The notes beneath the pieces were generated by a model. The model did not search any database and was not told where the DNA came from. It saw only the letters and a program-made list of their open reading frames with translations. A DNA stretch of 64,000 nt from Bacillus sp. J37 (GTDB lineage Bacteria; Bacillota; Bacilli; Bacillales; Bacillaceae), in the NCBI RefSeq assembly GCF_000518865.1, contig NZ_JAEK01000023.1:1-64000 (forward strand), in the 5' to 3' direction. Positions 36,301 through 44,932 of the stretch are shown one piece after another. The number at the start of each line of letters is the position of its first letter. Position 1 is the stretch's first letter. Made by a program: the position numbers and the translations under genes.

Positions 36301-36921
36301 ATTGCACATGAAATTCGAAATCCGTTAACTTCTTTACGAGGGTTTCTTCAATTAATGATCCAAACGAATACATATAGTAAGGAATATGCGGAAGTGATGA
36401 TGACGGAATTTATCAGGCTTGAAGAAATCATCAATGAATTCCTTGTGCTATCAAGAAAGAAAACAGCTGAATTTAAAGATGTCAATATTAATAAAATTAT
36501 TCAAGATATATCAAAGATATGGGAAACACAGGCGATCCTTAATAATGTGACAATTGAAACCTCCATTGACCCAATGAATTTTACTGTTAAAGGGATAGAA
36601 AATGAACTAAAGCAGGTGTTTATCAATATTGTAAAAAATGGAATAGAGGCAATGGAAGGACGTACAGGCCAGCTCAAAATTGAAGCTAAGAAACTCGAAG
36701 ATGATCGAGTACTTCTGCGATTTGAGGATCAAGGAAAAGGCATTCCTAAGGAGCAGCTTGAAAAAATGGGTGAACCATTTTTTACAACCAAAGAAAAAGG
36801 AACAGGTTTGGGGTTAATGGTAAGCTTTAAAATTATTGAAAGTCATAATGGTAAGCTCATTTTTACAAGTGAACCGGATAAAGGAACGACAGTTGAAATT
36901 ACGTTACCTTTATCTCATTAA
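33358..36921 (+). CDS. CheB-CheR-PAS-histidine kinase fusion protein
   Basis: A 1187-residue multidomain protein. A CheB methylesterase domain (about 20-200) has [16 protein letters not shown] and [11 protein letters not shown], so the Ser-His-Asp triad looks intact. A CheR methyltransferase domain (about 215-480) has the SAM motif [14 protein letters not shown] coiled coil of repeated NEELQST-type units spans about 680-720. Two PAS domains (about 730-960) and a kinase with [15 protein letters not shown] and [12 protein letters not shown] close the protein. No receiver domain was seen. GGGAGG precedes the ATG. It probably methylates or demethylates a sensory partner and feeds the sporulation-type phosphorelay; both are inference. 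Confidence 0.9.
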   Translation: MLQAQDGQMEINHTKSVSEVPYVVGIGASAGGLEAIQQFFQNIVPYIDAAFVVVQHLSSKYKSYMPELLAKSTNMKIIIAEKGLRLSGKTVYLCPPNHYITINKQGFIHLEEYDDKQSVHYPIDIFLSSLATYAETKAIGVILSGKGTDGTKGLNDIRAKSGLCLIQDETAKFMDMPESAMKSGAGDYILAPKAMPERISDYIATKPIDYTDNALKQVLMMIHKKSGIDFSMYKKNTVLRRIERRMSLVEEELPTLEAYKNYLLENPMEIRYLQEDLLIGVTHFFRDTEAFNYLQQSLIPKMIDENIHRGRNKIRIWVAGCSSGQEAYSLAILFHDEIEKRGCEMDLQIFATDIDRDSVKFASQGCYSEQIVSVIPKHLLVKYFDKDGSDYQVKREIRHKIVFAPHNMTKDSPFVNLDMVSCRNVMIYFQTELQQKVLSLFHFALKEKGYLFLGPSETIGKLTTLFTAVDHKWKIFSNEISDNQHVSQAFLTPKESFKEQGKDRRNLEHLRELNRFQHPDELYVSLMDEILPPCIVVNEHNEVLLVSGNAGEYLNLPKGKVNYNIFNMVPTNLSVAIGTAIKKAREELKEIKYKNLLINQNENKQVKLIVKPLERAGKGYVSLFLEENKLDSSTEFKADSIMFDHDSAYNQRIFDLEQELFYTKKSLQTTIEELETSNEELQSTNEELIAANEELQSTNEEMQSVNEELITVNTEYEKKIKELTNLNNDMDNLLINTNIATIFLNKNLDIKLYTPEAMKIFHLIERDIGRPIYHISHRLDYDLFLQDIEEVLVTTKSIIKELPSKDGKWYSVKIMPYRTSENLIDGIVITFIDISNIKKVNRELQLSMQAIELGPAYTAFTDFLGTIEYANSKFAEQLGIDVHQIIGRKIKDIYSKYYQESEFEQYWKKVRAGETWTGELSYKGKDGKEKWEHLSLIPVENEENDVVQILLVGEDITSRKSSEQMLIKSEMLSGIGQLAAGIAHEIRNPLTSLRGFLQLMIQTNTYSKEYAEVMMTEFIRLEEIINEFLVLSRKKTAEFKDVNINKIIQDISKIWETQAILNNVTIETSIDPMNFTVKGIENELKQVFINIVKNGIEAMEGRTGQLKIEAKKLEDDRVLLRFEDQGKGIPKEQLEKMGEPFFTTKEKGTGLGLMVSFKIIESHNGKLIFTSEPDKGTTVEITLPLSH

Positions 36922-37547
36922 TCTAAGCGGTCTAGAAGGGGCAGTAGTGTAATATAAAAATCAATGGAAGAGCGAAGTTCATTTAGTTCATCAATAATAA
37001 CCTCATAGTGGGCACTTTTCCCACACTCGATAATATCCGGTCGAAGAAGGCTTAATAAATCTTGGATTTTCTCTAATTTTCCTGGAAGTTGCTTCATGTG
37101 GTCGGTAGAACTAAATAAATTATAAAGATCTGAATCTGTTAAAAATGGTTGAAACAATGAAATAATTTCTTTCCTTTGATGCTGCTCCATCCTGTCCTTG
37201 TCAGTCACCATCAATTTCTCCCGAAGCAAATGAACTTGATGGCTGACTTTTTTAAGATTCTCTTTAAGAGGGATACAAACAACATAAAAATAATCTTCAC
37301 GATTTTGGGTAACATATATTTCAAAAAGCTCTAACTCATTTTCTGCTGTCATAATATTTGCTACAAATCTTTGCTTTTCTTTCGTAGATAAAAAATAATG
37401 TACTTTGTTTTTACTTTCATCATCTACTATATCCAGGAAGTTTTTTCTTATAGAAAAGAGTGTTATAGAAATAGATGAACGATCTAGTATATTAAGTTCG
37501 GCATCAAGAATAAAAACAGGAACAGGAATATCTTCCAGAGCAAACAT
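36918..37547 (-). CDS. PAS-like signalling protein of unknown output
   Basis: A 209-residue protein. The first 100 residues read like a PAS domain (IPVPVFILDAELNILDRS), followed by a helical region without a recognisable output domain. ATG at 37547 was chosen because GGAGG is 8 nt upstream; the upstream ATG at 37562 overlaps that site. Its last 4 nt overlap the end of the fusion kinase on the opposite strand. It may be a partner of that kinase. Confidence 0.65.
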   Translation of the reverse strand: MFALEDIPVPVFILDAELNILDRSSISITLFSIRKNFLDIVDDESKNKVHYFLSTKEKQRFVANIMTAENELELFEIYVTQNREDYFYVVCIPLKENLKKVSHQVHLLREKLMVTDKDRMEQHQRKEIISLFQPFLTDSDLYNLFSSTDHMKQLPGKLEKIQDLLSLLRPDIIECGKSAHYEVIIDELNELRSSIDFYITLLPLLDRLD

Positions 37548-37691
37548 ATTGTTGTCCTCCATAGTTTTTAAAAAGATTATCGTAATGAGTGAGCAGCTTC
37601 ATTTGTAATAATTGAAGTCATCTCTGATGAATCCCGAACGATTTTTGTTCGGTTTGGTAAGATATGTCTTCACTTTCAACGCAAAAGATCA

Positions 37692-37975
37692 TCACTTGTT
37701 TTTTCTCTCAATTTGCTGTTTGTCCTGTTCTAAACGGAATTGCAGCCTTGTTAAAACATAGTCAGCTGTACCTGTTATCAGATGTTCATCAGCAACACTA
37801 CTTTCATCTATTTCCAATAAGTATCCGATGTAATACATGGCATCTCTTACAACATTTTCATAGATAGTGAGTGTAGTAAAAGCTTCAAATAATAGATCTT
37901 CAACTAAATTTGTGAGAGTTCATCGTATCGCCAAGTAATAACAGTTGATAAAAGCTATCCCACTCTTATATTCCC
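37692..37975 (-). pseudogene. Frameshifted remnant of a B12-binding-domain protein
   Basis: On the minus strand, one frame gives WDSFYQLLLLGDTMNSHK and then stops; another frame continues LVEDLLFEAFTTLTIYENV and, further on, ESSVADEHLITGTADYVL. Together they resemble the helical cap of methionine-synthase-type B12-binding modules, where SVADEH is typical. Traces (KFREYK) extend upstream in a third register. There is no start codon and no ribosome site. The C-terminal cobalamin-binding Rossmann part is absent. Either a decayed gene or sequencing errors. Confidence 0.65.
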
Positions 37976-37985
37976 TAAATTTCTC

Positions 37986-38005
37986 TTAATTAAACGTTTG
38001 TTTAA
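37986..38005. promoter_or_regulatory. Palindrome upstream of the sortase gene
   Basis: TTAATTAAACGTTTGTTTAA, identical to 25611-25630. TTAAAC-N4-GTTTAA symmetry suggests a TetR-family operator. It lies 128 bp before the sortase start, upstream of an extended -10 (TGCTATAAT, 38090-38098). Confidence 0.4.
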
Positions 38006-38133
38006 CTATATTCTGTGCTTATTTACAAAAAATTAATAAAAAAACTGGTGTAATTCTAGCAACTTACTCCATATGGAAAATTTCTTCTATGCTATAATAT
38101 GTGTAAGAAATTAACAGAAAGCGTGGATGGTTC

Positions 38134-38712
38134 ATGAAGAAGCTTTCCTATTTATTCATAATTGTAGGACTTTGTATTGTAGGCTATGCCGTTTGGGAAA
38201 TTGTTGATACAAAAATGCAAACATCCAATTCTTTAGCAGAAGCTCAAGCGATTGTTACATCACCGCCGGATAAGGAAGTCTATAAAGAAGAGGACGGCAC
38301 ATTTAAACCGCCAATAGGTGAAGCCGCTGGTATTTTACATATACCAAGATTAGAGGCAGACCTCCCAATTGTGGAAGGAACCGATCCTGATGATCTTGAA
38401 AAAGGTGTTGGTCACTATAAAGGCAGCTATTACCCTGACGAAAATGGACAAATCGTCTTATCCGGTCATAGAGATACGGTGTTTCGTAAGGCAGGGGAGC
38501 TGGAACTTGGTGATTCGTTAGAAATCAAACTGCCTTATGGAGATTTTGAATATGAAATCATCGATACGAAGATCGTAGAAGCTGACGATCGTAGTATTAT
38601 TACCCTCCAAAATGAGAAGGAAGAACTTATCTTAACAACATGCTATCCTTTTAGCTATGTGGGAAATGCGCCGCAAAGGTATATTATTTATGCGAAAAAG
38701 AAAAATATATAA
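38134..38712 (+). CDS. yhcS: Class D sortase (YhcS-like)
   Basis: A 192-residue membrane-anchored transpeptidase. One N-terminal helix (about 5-24) anchors it; the catalytic domain has His112 (LSGHRDTVF), Cys170 (ILTTCYPF) and Arg182. It attaches proteins with an LPxTx-type C-terminal signal to peptidoglycan. No substrate gene with such a signal lies next to it here. GGATGG precedes the ATG. The pairing with the downstream pseudouridine synthase gene matches B. subtilis yhcS-yhcT. Confidence 0.92.
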   Translation: MKKLSYLFIIVGLCIVGYAVWEIVDTKMQTSNSLAEAQAIVTSPPDKEVYKEEDGTFKPPIGEAAGILHIPRLEADLPIVEGTDPDDLEKGVGHYKGSYYPDENGQIVLSGHRDTVFRKAGELELGDSLEIKLPYGDFEYEIIDTKIVEADDRSIITLQNEKEELILTTCYPFSYVGNAPQRYIIYAKKKNI

Positions 38713-38727
38713 TTTCTGATACTAAAA

Positions 38728-38764
38728 CAAACAATCCAGCTTTTTTAAAAGCTGGATTGTTTGT
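38728..38764. terminator. Bidirectional terminator between sortase and pseudouridine synthase genes
   Basis: CAAACAATCCAGC/GCTGGATTGTTTG perfect 13-bp stem with T residues on both strands. It overlaps the 3' end of the minus-strand gene. Confidence 0.9.
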
Positions 38765-39659
38765 TTTGTATAATCGAAAGGATATCTGCTGGTATGCTGG
38801 CTTCGACTTCAATTTTTTCTTGTGTTAGAGGGTGTAAAAGAGTAATCCTCCTTGCGTGTAATGCCTGCCTTTTGATAAGGTCCTTGTTTCCGCCGTATAA
38901 AGTATCACCGATAATAGGGTGGTTCATGGAACTTAAGTGAACACGAATTTGGTGTGTTCGTCCTGTTTCTAATTGTACGGACAAAAGCGACAGATTTATT
39001 TTTGGATTAAATGTTTCAACCTTGTAATGGGTAATGGCTTTTTGACCATTTGGCGAGACTCTTCTTCGTGTTGCATGATGCCGATCCCGTCCGATTGGCT
39101 TATCAATCGTTCCATTTGTTTTGGGGAGTTTACCTTTTACAATCGCAAGATATGTTCTTTTGATTTTTTTTATTTGTAAATTCTGATCTAAAATAGTGTG
39201 AGCCAGATCATGCTTTGCAAATATGATGGCACCGGAAGTATCACGATCAAGGCGGTGAATATGTCGTACACGAATTTGTAACCCTTTAAGCTGGTAATAA
39301 AAAGCAATCGCATTTGCCAGGGTTCCTTTTTGGTTTGGTTCGTTCGGATGTGTATCCATTCCTGCGGGTTTATTCACAATGATTAAATGGTCATCTTCGT
39401 AAAGGATGTCTATGGAGACATTTTCAGGTAATACTCCATATTCTTCTTTTTTAAATAATTGAAGATAAAGCCGATCATTTTGTTCCAGTTTATGGTTAAC
39501 ATCTGCTTTGTTTTGATTTTTTTTGATAGCTGCTGATTGATTCCATTTTTGGATAAGTGCTTTAGAGGCGCCGAGTTTGTTGGACAAAACGGAAAAAACA
39601 GTGGCATTCGCCCAATCCTTTGGAATCGTTATCTCAAGCCATTCACCTACACGTTTCAA
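38745..39659 (-). CDS. yhcT: RluA-family pseudouridine synthase (YhcT-like)
   Basis: A 304-residue RNA pseudouridine synthase. The catalytic motif HRLDRDTSGAIIF carries the essential Asp. An S4-like N-terminal region (about 1-80) precedes the catalytic domain, and the end has GRTHQIRVHLSSMNHPIIGD, typical of RluA/RluD. TTG start with AGGAA upstream. The position in uridine of rRNA or tRNA cannot be predicted. Confidence 0.92.
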   Translation of the reverse strand: MKRVGEWLEITIPKDWANATVFSVLSNKLGASKALIQKWNQSAAIKKNQNKADVNHKLEQNDRLYLQLFKKEEYGVLPENVSIDILYEDDHLIIVNKPAGMDTHPNEPNQKGTLANAIAFYYQLKGLQIRVRHIHRLDRDTSGAIIFAKHDLAHTILDQNLQIKKIKRTYLAIVKGKLPKTNGTIDKPIGRDRHHATRRRVSPNGQKAITHYKVETFNPKINLSLLSVQLETGRTHQIRVHLSSMNHPIIGDTLYGGNKDLIKRQALHARRITLLHPLTQEKIEVEASIPADILSIIQNKQSSF

Positions 39660-39730
39660 TGGTCTATCATTCCTTGCTATATTATTTTGTCGTACTGTAT
39701 TCTAAACATTATAGTTTTATAATAATAATA

Positions 39731-39806
39731 GTGGAGTGTAGCGGAAGACACTTGACTCCTGCGGGATGCAGAGGAAAGGAAGTGTCTGAAGCGAAATAGA
39801 ACGAAT
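39731..39806 (+). repeat. GC-rich intergenic repeat, short copy
   Basis: GTGGAGTGTAGCGGAAGAC, CTTGACTCCTGCGGGATG and an end GAAGCGAAATAGAACGAAT. A 76-bp relative of 58920-59047, missing the middle. Confidence 0.65.
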
Positions 39807-39950
39807 AAATTAAAAACAGCCATATTAAAACAGTATACAAAACATCGAATGGATGTACAATCTAGTTCCGGTAACACTTTCCTCTGCAATCTTGAAATGT
39901 CCTGTGTTATGCTTAATGCAGTGAAACAGATGAAAGAGAAAGGTGATAAA

Positions 39951-40355
39951 ATGAAGGTTGTTGTGGCATCGACAAACGAACAGGAACATCATATTTCTGA
40001 GTTAGTTGATCAATTGTACACAGAGATATTTCCGAAATTTTTCCCGGATGAAAAAATTGTAGAATTAAAGAAACTTAATGTGCTTCAGCCACAGGCTTCT
40101 GACCAAATCTATAATGCAACATTGAAGGATGCATTTCAAATAATCTCTAGTCTCCAAGCTTTAATAGCTGTACTCGAATTACTACATGAGAACAAACATG
40201 AAAATGAGTATAAAGAAATGTTTGAGCGTAATACCCAAAACTTAAATGATTACGGTTATTTCTTTCCTCTAACATTTTCCGATTTTAAAGAAGCTGATTG
40301 TCAAAAAGGGCAATTTAGTCAGTTTATCAGACCGGCTAATCAATATATGATCTAA
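39951..40355 (+). CDS. yhcU: YhcU-like protein (DUF5365)
   Basis: A 134-residue cytoplasmic protein of unknown function, resembling B. subtilis YhcU by position after yhcT and by size. Acidic and helical, no motif with known catalysis. ATG at 39951 has AAAGGTGAT upstream; in-frame upstream ATGs at 39849 and 39894 lack ribosome sites. Confidence 0.75.
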   Translation: MKVVVASTNEQEHHISELVDQLYTEIFPKFFPDEKIVELKKLNVLQPQASDQIYNATLKDAFQIISSLQALIAVLELLHENKHENEYKEMFERNTQNLNDYGYFFPLTFSDFKEADCQKGQFSQFIRPANQYMI

Positions 40356-40362
40356 TTAAAAC

Positions 40363-40388
40363 GGACAGTTCATGATGAACTGTCCTCT
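40363..40388. terminator. Bidirectional terminator
   Basis: GGACAGTTCAT/GATGAACTGTCC near-perfect palindrome between convergent genes. Confidence 0.8.
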
Positions 40389-40391
40389 TGT

Positions 40392-40865
40392 TTATTCAGC
40401 TTTCCATTCATTTAGTAAAGTACGGAGAGCTTCTTTATCCGTATTGCCGCCTTCTGCACGTGCAACTTCTTTTCCGTCTTGGAAATGAACAAGGGTTGGT
40501 GTGCCAGTAATGCCATATTGGTTCCATGCATCTTCATATTCCAATAAATTGAATTGATCAATTTCGACACCTAGATCATCAGCAACAGGCATTAATACAG
40601 GTGTAGTTGCTTTACAATGAGAACATTCCGGGCTGAAAAAATAAACGATTGTATCTTCTTTGTTATCAAGCTTTGATTCGAGTTCATCAGGAAGAATGAT
40701 GTTTTGGTAATTAGGATCGTCAAGCTGATCAATTGTAGCTGGTTTGAGATCACTTTTACCATATACATTTCCTTCCGCTTGCTGATTGTTTTGGTAAGAT
40801 GTTACAAAGGCTAGTCCACCGAATAGGATAAGAATAATGGCTCCGAAAATGAGTAGTTTTTTCAT
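40392..40865 (-). CDS. Membrane-anchored thioredoxin-like thiol-disulfide oxidoreductase (BdbA-like)
   Basis: A 157-residue protein with an N-terminal helix (about 4-22) and an extracellular thioredoxin fold with active site CSHC at Cys81-Cys84 and the cis-Pro loop GTPTLVHF. It exchanges disulfides in exported proteins. The DsbB-like gene lies just upstream with a 1-nt gap, so the two are expressed together and the pair forms an oxidation system. The pair is inserted into the yhcU-yhcV interval. Confidence 0.85.
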   Translation of the reverse strand: MKKLLIFGAIILILFGGLAFVTSYQNNQQAEGNVYGKSDLKPATIDQLDDPNYQNIILPDELESKLDNKEDTIVYFFSPECSHCKATTPVLMPVADDLGVEIDQFNLLEYEDAWNQYGITGTPTLVHFQDGKEVARAEGGNTDKEALRTLLNEWKAE

Positions 40866-40866
40866 C

Positions 40867-41298
40867 TTACTTACCTGCTTCCTTTAAAATTAAAAGACTT
40901 GTGATAAAAACAATTGAAAATCCGATTAACGCTAAAAATGGAATCGTGATAAATCCTAACCAATTTATGTATTCCCCTGTACATGGTACAATTCCGCAAG
41001 AGACGGAATTTTCTCCTAAGAAGTCAATCTTTTGCACACCATAATGATAAATGGAAATACATCCACCTATGGCAGATAGAATTAGTGTATAAAAGGCGAT
41101 TTTATAGTCCTTTTTAAAGACACCAATTCCCAGGATGATGACAAGAGGATACATAAAGATCCGTTGATACCAGCAGAGGTCACAAGGTGTATATTGAAGA
41201 ACTTCCGAAAAATAAAGACTTCCTAATGTGGAGATAAATGCCGCAACCCAACCGATTGAAAGTACATTCTCCAGTTTTTTTTCATTTGAACTTGACAT
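40867..41298 (-). CDS. bdbC: DsbB/BdbC-type thiol oxidoreductase
   Basis: A 143-residue four-helix membrane protein. The quinone-facing pair Cys39-Cys42 (CDLC) and a second external pair in SCGIVPC are intact. It reoxidises the thioredoxin-like partner and passes electrons to quinone. ATG at 41298 has GAGGG upstream; the ATG at 41310 contains that site and is not used. BdbC is chosen by resemblance; BdbB is an alternative. Confidence 0.85.
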   Translation of the reverse strand: MSSSNEKKLENVLSIGWVAAFISTLGSLYFSEVLQYTPCDLCWYQRIFMYPLVIILGIGVFKKDYKIAFYTLILSAIGGCISIYHYGVQKIDFLGENSVSCGIVPCTGEYINWLGFITIPFLALIGFSIVFITSLLILKEAGK

Positions 41299-41469
41299 AA
41301 CATCCCTCATTTATCTTTGTAGATACTTCTAAATTATAATCGCAAGCGTTTTTACTTGTAAAAGAATACATATTAAAATTCATATGTTTTTGAACATTTT
41401 TTGAAAATTGGAAATTTCCTGGTGGCTATTTTGAGATTGACTGTTTTCTCAAACTGTCTGAGAAATGTC

Positions 41470-41524
41470 CGTTCCATTACGCTCCAGACACAAGATTCGC
41501 CGGGGAGGAAGCTGAGCCTCCTCA
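41470..41524 (-). repeat. GC-rich intergenic repeat, reversed fragment
   Basis: On the minus strand it reads GAGGAGGCTCAGCTTCCTCC ... TGGAGCGTAATGGAAC, matching the right half of the copy at 58920-59047. The rest of the gap 41311-41743 showed nothing else. Confidence 0.6.
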
Positions 41525-41743
41525 TTTAAACTAGTTTTAAGCACAATAATTATTTTGGAAAAAGTATAAGGGTTCTTAATAAAATCATAAATAAAGTCCT
41601 TAATTAACCATCACAACACTTACGATTATTTATGGTATTAAACTTTCCTTTATTTTTATAACGACAACGTTCATCTATCCCCAAAAAATTTTTCTAATTA
41701 TAAAGGAACGTTCCCTTTCTCATACTATATTTGAAAGGGGAGG

Positions 41744-42175
41744 ATGATTTTGAATACGATTCAAGAATGCATGACAACAAGTGTAGCAACTGTTTCTTCT
41801 TCACAATCGATTAAAGAAGCAGCTGAGATGATGAGTCAAAATAATGTTGGGTCCATTCCAGTTGTTGATAATGGTCAATTAAGAGGGATTATTACGGACC
41901 GTGATATCACACTTCGTTCAACAGCAGAAGGACTTGATAGCAACATACCTGTCTCACAAGTCATGACCACAAACCTTGTTTCAGGACATACGAATATGTC
42001 TGCTGCTGAAGCAGCAAAAGTAATGGCGCAGCATCAAATTCGTCGTTTGCCAATTGTTGAGAACAACCAATTGGTAGGGATTGTGGCACTAGGTGATTTA
42101 GCTGTAAATCAAATGTCTGACGAAGCAGCAGGACATGCGTTAACGAACATTTCAGAACAAACGAAAACACATTAA
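41744..42175 (+). CDS. yhcV: CBS-domain protein YhcV-like
   Basis: A 143-residue protein made of two CBS domains (about 6-60 and 70-125: GIITDRDITLRS and GIVALGDLAVNQ), which bind adenine nucleotides and sense energy state in other proteins. The partner is unknown. Follows yhcU in B. subtilis as here, apart from the inserted redox pair. The initiator is TTG (TTGAATACG) with GGGGAGGA upstream. Confidence 0.88.
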   Translation: MILNTIQECMTTSVATVSSSQSIKEAAEMMSQNNVGSIPVVDNGQLRGIITDRDITLRSTAEGLDSNIPVSQVMTTNLVSGHTNMSAAEAAKVMAQHQIRRLPIVENNQLVGIVALGDLAVNQMSDEAAGHALTNISEQTKTH

Positions 42176-42184
42176 TCTTTCTTG

Positions 42185-42216
42185 GAGGTTTGACACTTTT
42201 GTCAAACCTCTTTTCT
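42185..42216 (+). terminator. Terminator after yhcV
   Basis: GAGGTTTGACA/TGTCAAACCTC perfect stem followed by TTTTCT. Confidence 0.9.
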
Positions 42217-42240
42217 ATTGTTCATATACTGAGAAGAAGA

Positions 42241-42421
42241 GTGTTGACATCCAGCTCCGAAGCACAGGAAGTGCAAGTGCAGTTTTTGCGACAGGACGTT
42301 GCGTTCTTAAACTGCCAGCGCCAAGCCCCTCTAGGGTCTAGCCACAAATGAATTGAAGACAAAGAACGTCTTCTATTCATTTGCGTCTTATTTGCGGCTG
42401 ATCAAGGCACTTGCGCTTTTG
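42241..42421 (+). repeat. Folded intergenic element, copy 3
   Basis: A 181-bp relative of 22512-22690. It keeps CCTCTAGGGTCTAGCC, the inner hairpin GAAGAC-AAAGAAC-GTCTTC and the terminal GGCACTTGCGCTTTTG. The inner hairpin differs in sequence from copy 1 (GGC to GAC on one arm, GCC to GTC on the other), so base pairing is kept by compensating changes. Confidence 0.7.
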
Positions 42422-42501
42422 TAAATAAATTTGAAATATAAACGAAGTTCCTTTATATATTATACATAGAAGGACACTTTTTTAGGGGAGTTGTATGATA
42501 C

Positions 42502-43161
42502 ATGATAAAAGCGGTTATTTTTGATTTTGACGGATTAATCCTTGATACAGAAACACATGAATATGAGGTGTTATGTGAAATATTTCGTGAGCATGAATGT
42601 GAATTGCCATTAGAAGTTTGGGGAAAATTGATTGGAACAAAGTCAGACTTTAATCCTTATACATACTTGGAGGAACAAACTAAAAGAAAATTAGACCATG
42701 CTGAACTTAAGGTAGTTGAGAAGGATCGTTTTTACAAAAGAATACAGGTAGAAAAGGCAAGACCTGGAGTGATTGAATATTTAGATGCTGCTAAAGAACT
42801 CGGTTTAAAAGTAGGGTTAGCCTCAAGTTCTAATTATGAATGGGTTTCCTCTCATTTAAGTAGACTAAACTTATTAGACCGTTTTGAATGCATTCGAACT
42901 TCCGATGATGTTGAACATGTGAAACCGGATCCTGCCTTATACTTGGAGGCTGCTAAATGCTTAGGTGTGAAGCCTGAGGAATGTATTGCTTTTGAAGATT
43001 CAGCAAATGGTGCCCTAGCTGCGAAAAGAGCAGGGATGAAATGTGTTACTGTGCCTAATACAGTGACAAAGGGTCTTGAGTTTTGTGAAGTCGATCATCG
43101 CGTTGAATCAATGGCACAAATGGAGCTTAAGGAATTACTGATGTTTCTGGATAAAGGATAA
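42502..43161 (+). CDS. yhcW: HAD-family phosphatase YhcW-like
   Basis: A 219-residue haloacid-dehalogenase phosphatase, beta-phosphoglucomutase-like subgroup: nucleophile motif FDFDGLILDTE (Asp8, Asp10), SSSN motif II, Lys in HVKPDPALY and acidic FEDSANG. The substrate is an unknown phosphorylated metabolite. It sits in the conserved yhcV-yhcW-yhcX order. Confidence 0.9.
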   Translation: MIKAVIFDFDGLILDTETHEYEVLCEIFREHECELPLEVWGKLIGTKSDFNPYTYLEEQTKRKLDHAELKVVEKDRFYKRIQVEKARPGVIEYLDAAKELGLKVGLASSSNYEWVSSHLSRLNLLDRFECIRTSDDVEHVKPDPALYLEAAKCLGVKPEECIAFEDSANGALAAKRAGMKCVTVPNTVTKGLEFCEVDHRVESMAQMELKELLMFLDKG

Positions 43162-43204
43162 AGGGTATATAAATGTATTAATTATTGTTCAAAGGAGAAC
43201 CACT

Positions 43205-44743
43205 ATGTCTGAGAAACTTGATTTAACAAAATTTGAGAAAAAAATGATCATTCGCAATATCCTGGAAACTGATATTGATGCCATTATTGAACTTCAAGCA
43301 AAATGTTTTCCGGGGATGGAACCATGGAAAAGAGAGCATTTGGAAAGTCATCTTGATCATTTTCCGGAAGGTCAATTTTGTGCTGAGTTTGAAGGGATTA
43401 TCATCGGTTCATGCTCAAGTCTTTTAGTGAATTTCGACGAGTATGATGATCGTCATACATGGGATGATATTACCGATAATGGATATATTACGAATCATGA
43501 TCCTGATGGATATAATATGTATGGAATCGAAGTCATGGTTCACCCTGATTATCGCCGAATGAAAATTGGCCACCGTCTATATGAAGCAAGAAAGGACTTA
43601 GCCAGAAGGCTAAATTTAAAAAGTATTATTATCGGAGGAAGAATTCCGAATTATTATAAATATGCTGATGAGTTGACGGCAAGAGAATATGTTCAACAGG
43701 TTACATTACATAAAATTTATGACCCTGTTTTATCGTTTCAGCTTTTAAATGAATTTACCCTTATGAGGATTAATCCAAACTATTTATCTGATGATGTTGC
43801 TTCAAATAAATACGCAACATTGATGGAATGGAATAATGTTGATTATCAGCCGAACACGAAACGTTTTTACAAAACATCCAATCCTGTTCGCATTTGTGTT
43901 GTTCAGTATATGATGAAGCAAATACGTTCATTTGAAGAATTTGCAAAACAAGTAGAGTATTATACAAATGTAGCTTCAGATGCAGGCTCAGACTTTGCTG
44001 TTTTCCCTGAAATCTTTACAACACAGCTCATGTCATTTTTAGATGAAAAAGTTCCAAGCTTGGCTATTCAACGTTTAACTGAATTTACAGAAGAATATAT
44101 TGAATTATTTACTGAACTGGCAGTCAAGTATAATGTGAACATAATTGGTGGCTCACATGTCGTAGAAGAAGAAGGGCGCATATATAATATTGCTTACCTT
44201 TTTAGAAGAGACGGAACAATTGAGAAGCAATATAAGCTCCACATTACACCGAATGAAAGAAAATGGTGGGGGATCAGCCGCGGTGACCAAGTGAAGGTGT
44301 TTAATACAGACTGTGGAAAAATCGCCATCCAAATTTGTTATGATATTGAGTTCCCAGAGCTGGCGCGAATTGCTACAGACAAAGGAGCAAAAATTATCTT
44401 TACTCCTTTCTGTACTGAAGACCGCCAAGGATATTTACGCGTACGCTACTGTGCCCAGGCACGTGCTGTGGAAAATCAAATTTACACCGTTATCGCTGGA
44501 ACTGTTGGAAATCTTCCGCAAACAAAAAATATGGACATTCAATATGCTCAATCTGCCATCTTTGCACCATCAGATTTTGAATTTGCCAGAGACGGAGTCG
44601 TGGGAGAATGTGATCCAAATATTGAAATGGTCATCATCGGTGACGTCGATCTCGAAATCCTAAGACGCCAACGCCAATCAGGTACTGTGAATCAATTGAA
44701 AGACCGCAGGAAAGATATTTATTCGATACAATATAAAAAATAA
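43205..44743 (+). CDS. yhcX: GNAT-nitrilase fusion protein YhcX-like
   Basis: A 512-residue two-domain protein. Residues 1-210 form a GNAT acetyltransferase-like domain (VHPDYRRMKIGHRLYEARK). Residues about 225-500 are a carbon-nitrogen hydrolase with Glu in FPEIFTTQL, Lys in YKLHITPNE and Cys in QICYDIEFPE, so the catalytic triad is intact. The amide substrate is not known. AAAGGAG precedes the ATG. Confidence 0.92.
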   Translation: MSEKLDLTKFEKKMIIRNILETDIDAIIELQAKCFPGMEPWKREHLESHLDHFPEGQFCAEFEGIIIGSCSSLLVNFDEYDDRHTWDDITDNGYITNHDPDGYNMYGIEVMVHPDYRRMKIGHRLYEARKDLARRLNLKSIIIGGRIPNYYKYADELTAREYVQQVTLHKIYDPVLSFQLLNEFTLMRINPNYLSDDVASNKYATLMEWNNVDYQPNTKRFYKTSNPVRICVVQYMMKQIRSFEEFAKQVEYYTNVASDAGSDFAVFPEIFTTQLMSFLDEKVPSLAIQRLTEFTEEYIELFTELAVKYNVNIIGGSHVVEEEGRIYNIAYLFRRDGTIEKQYKLHITPNERKWWGISRGDQVKVFNTDCGKIAIQICYDIEFPELARIATDKGAKIIFTPFCTEDRQGYLRVRYCAQARAVENQIYTVIAGTVGNLPQTKNMDIQYAQSAIFAPSDFEFARDGVVGECDPNIEMVIIGDVDLEILRRQRQSGTVNQLKDRRKDIYSIQYKK

Positions 44744-44754
44744 TAATAATGTGT

Positions 44755-44797
44755 AAAGCCAACTCAAAGATTATGATATAGAGTTGGCTTTTTTTAG
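44755..44797 (+). terminator. Terminator after yhcX
   Basis: AAAGCCAACTC/GAGTTGGCTTT perfect 11-bp stem, then TTTTTT. Confidence 0.9.
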
Positions 44798-44932
44798 GGA
44801 TGTATTTTTAGATGTTTAACCCAAGATCAGGTTCATGTCATTGTGCTTTATAAGCAGTCTTATAACATTTCCTTGCACTTTGGTAAAAGGAATATTATTA
44901 TTTTTTTTTCAAAGTTCTATAAAAAACTAATT

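Noticed and set aside
37664-37867. 67-residue plus-strand frame
   Set aside because: It is the antisense of the decayed B12-binding-domain gene, which gives the better protein.
39849-39950. 34-residue N-terminal extension of the YhcU-like protein
   Set aside because: No ribosome site, Cys-rich chance sequence; ATG at 39951 has AAAGGTGAT and fits the family length.
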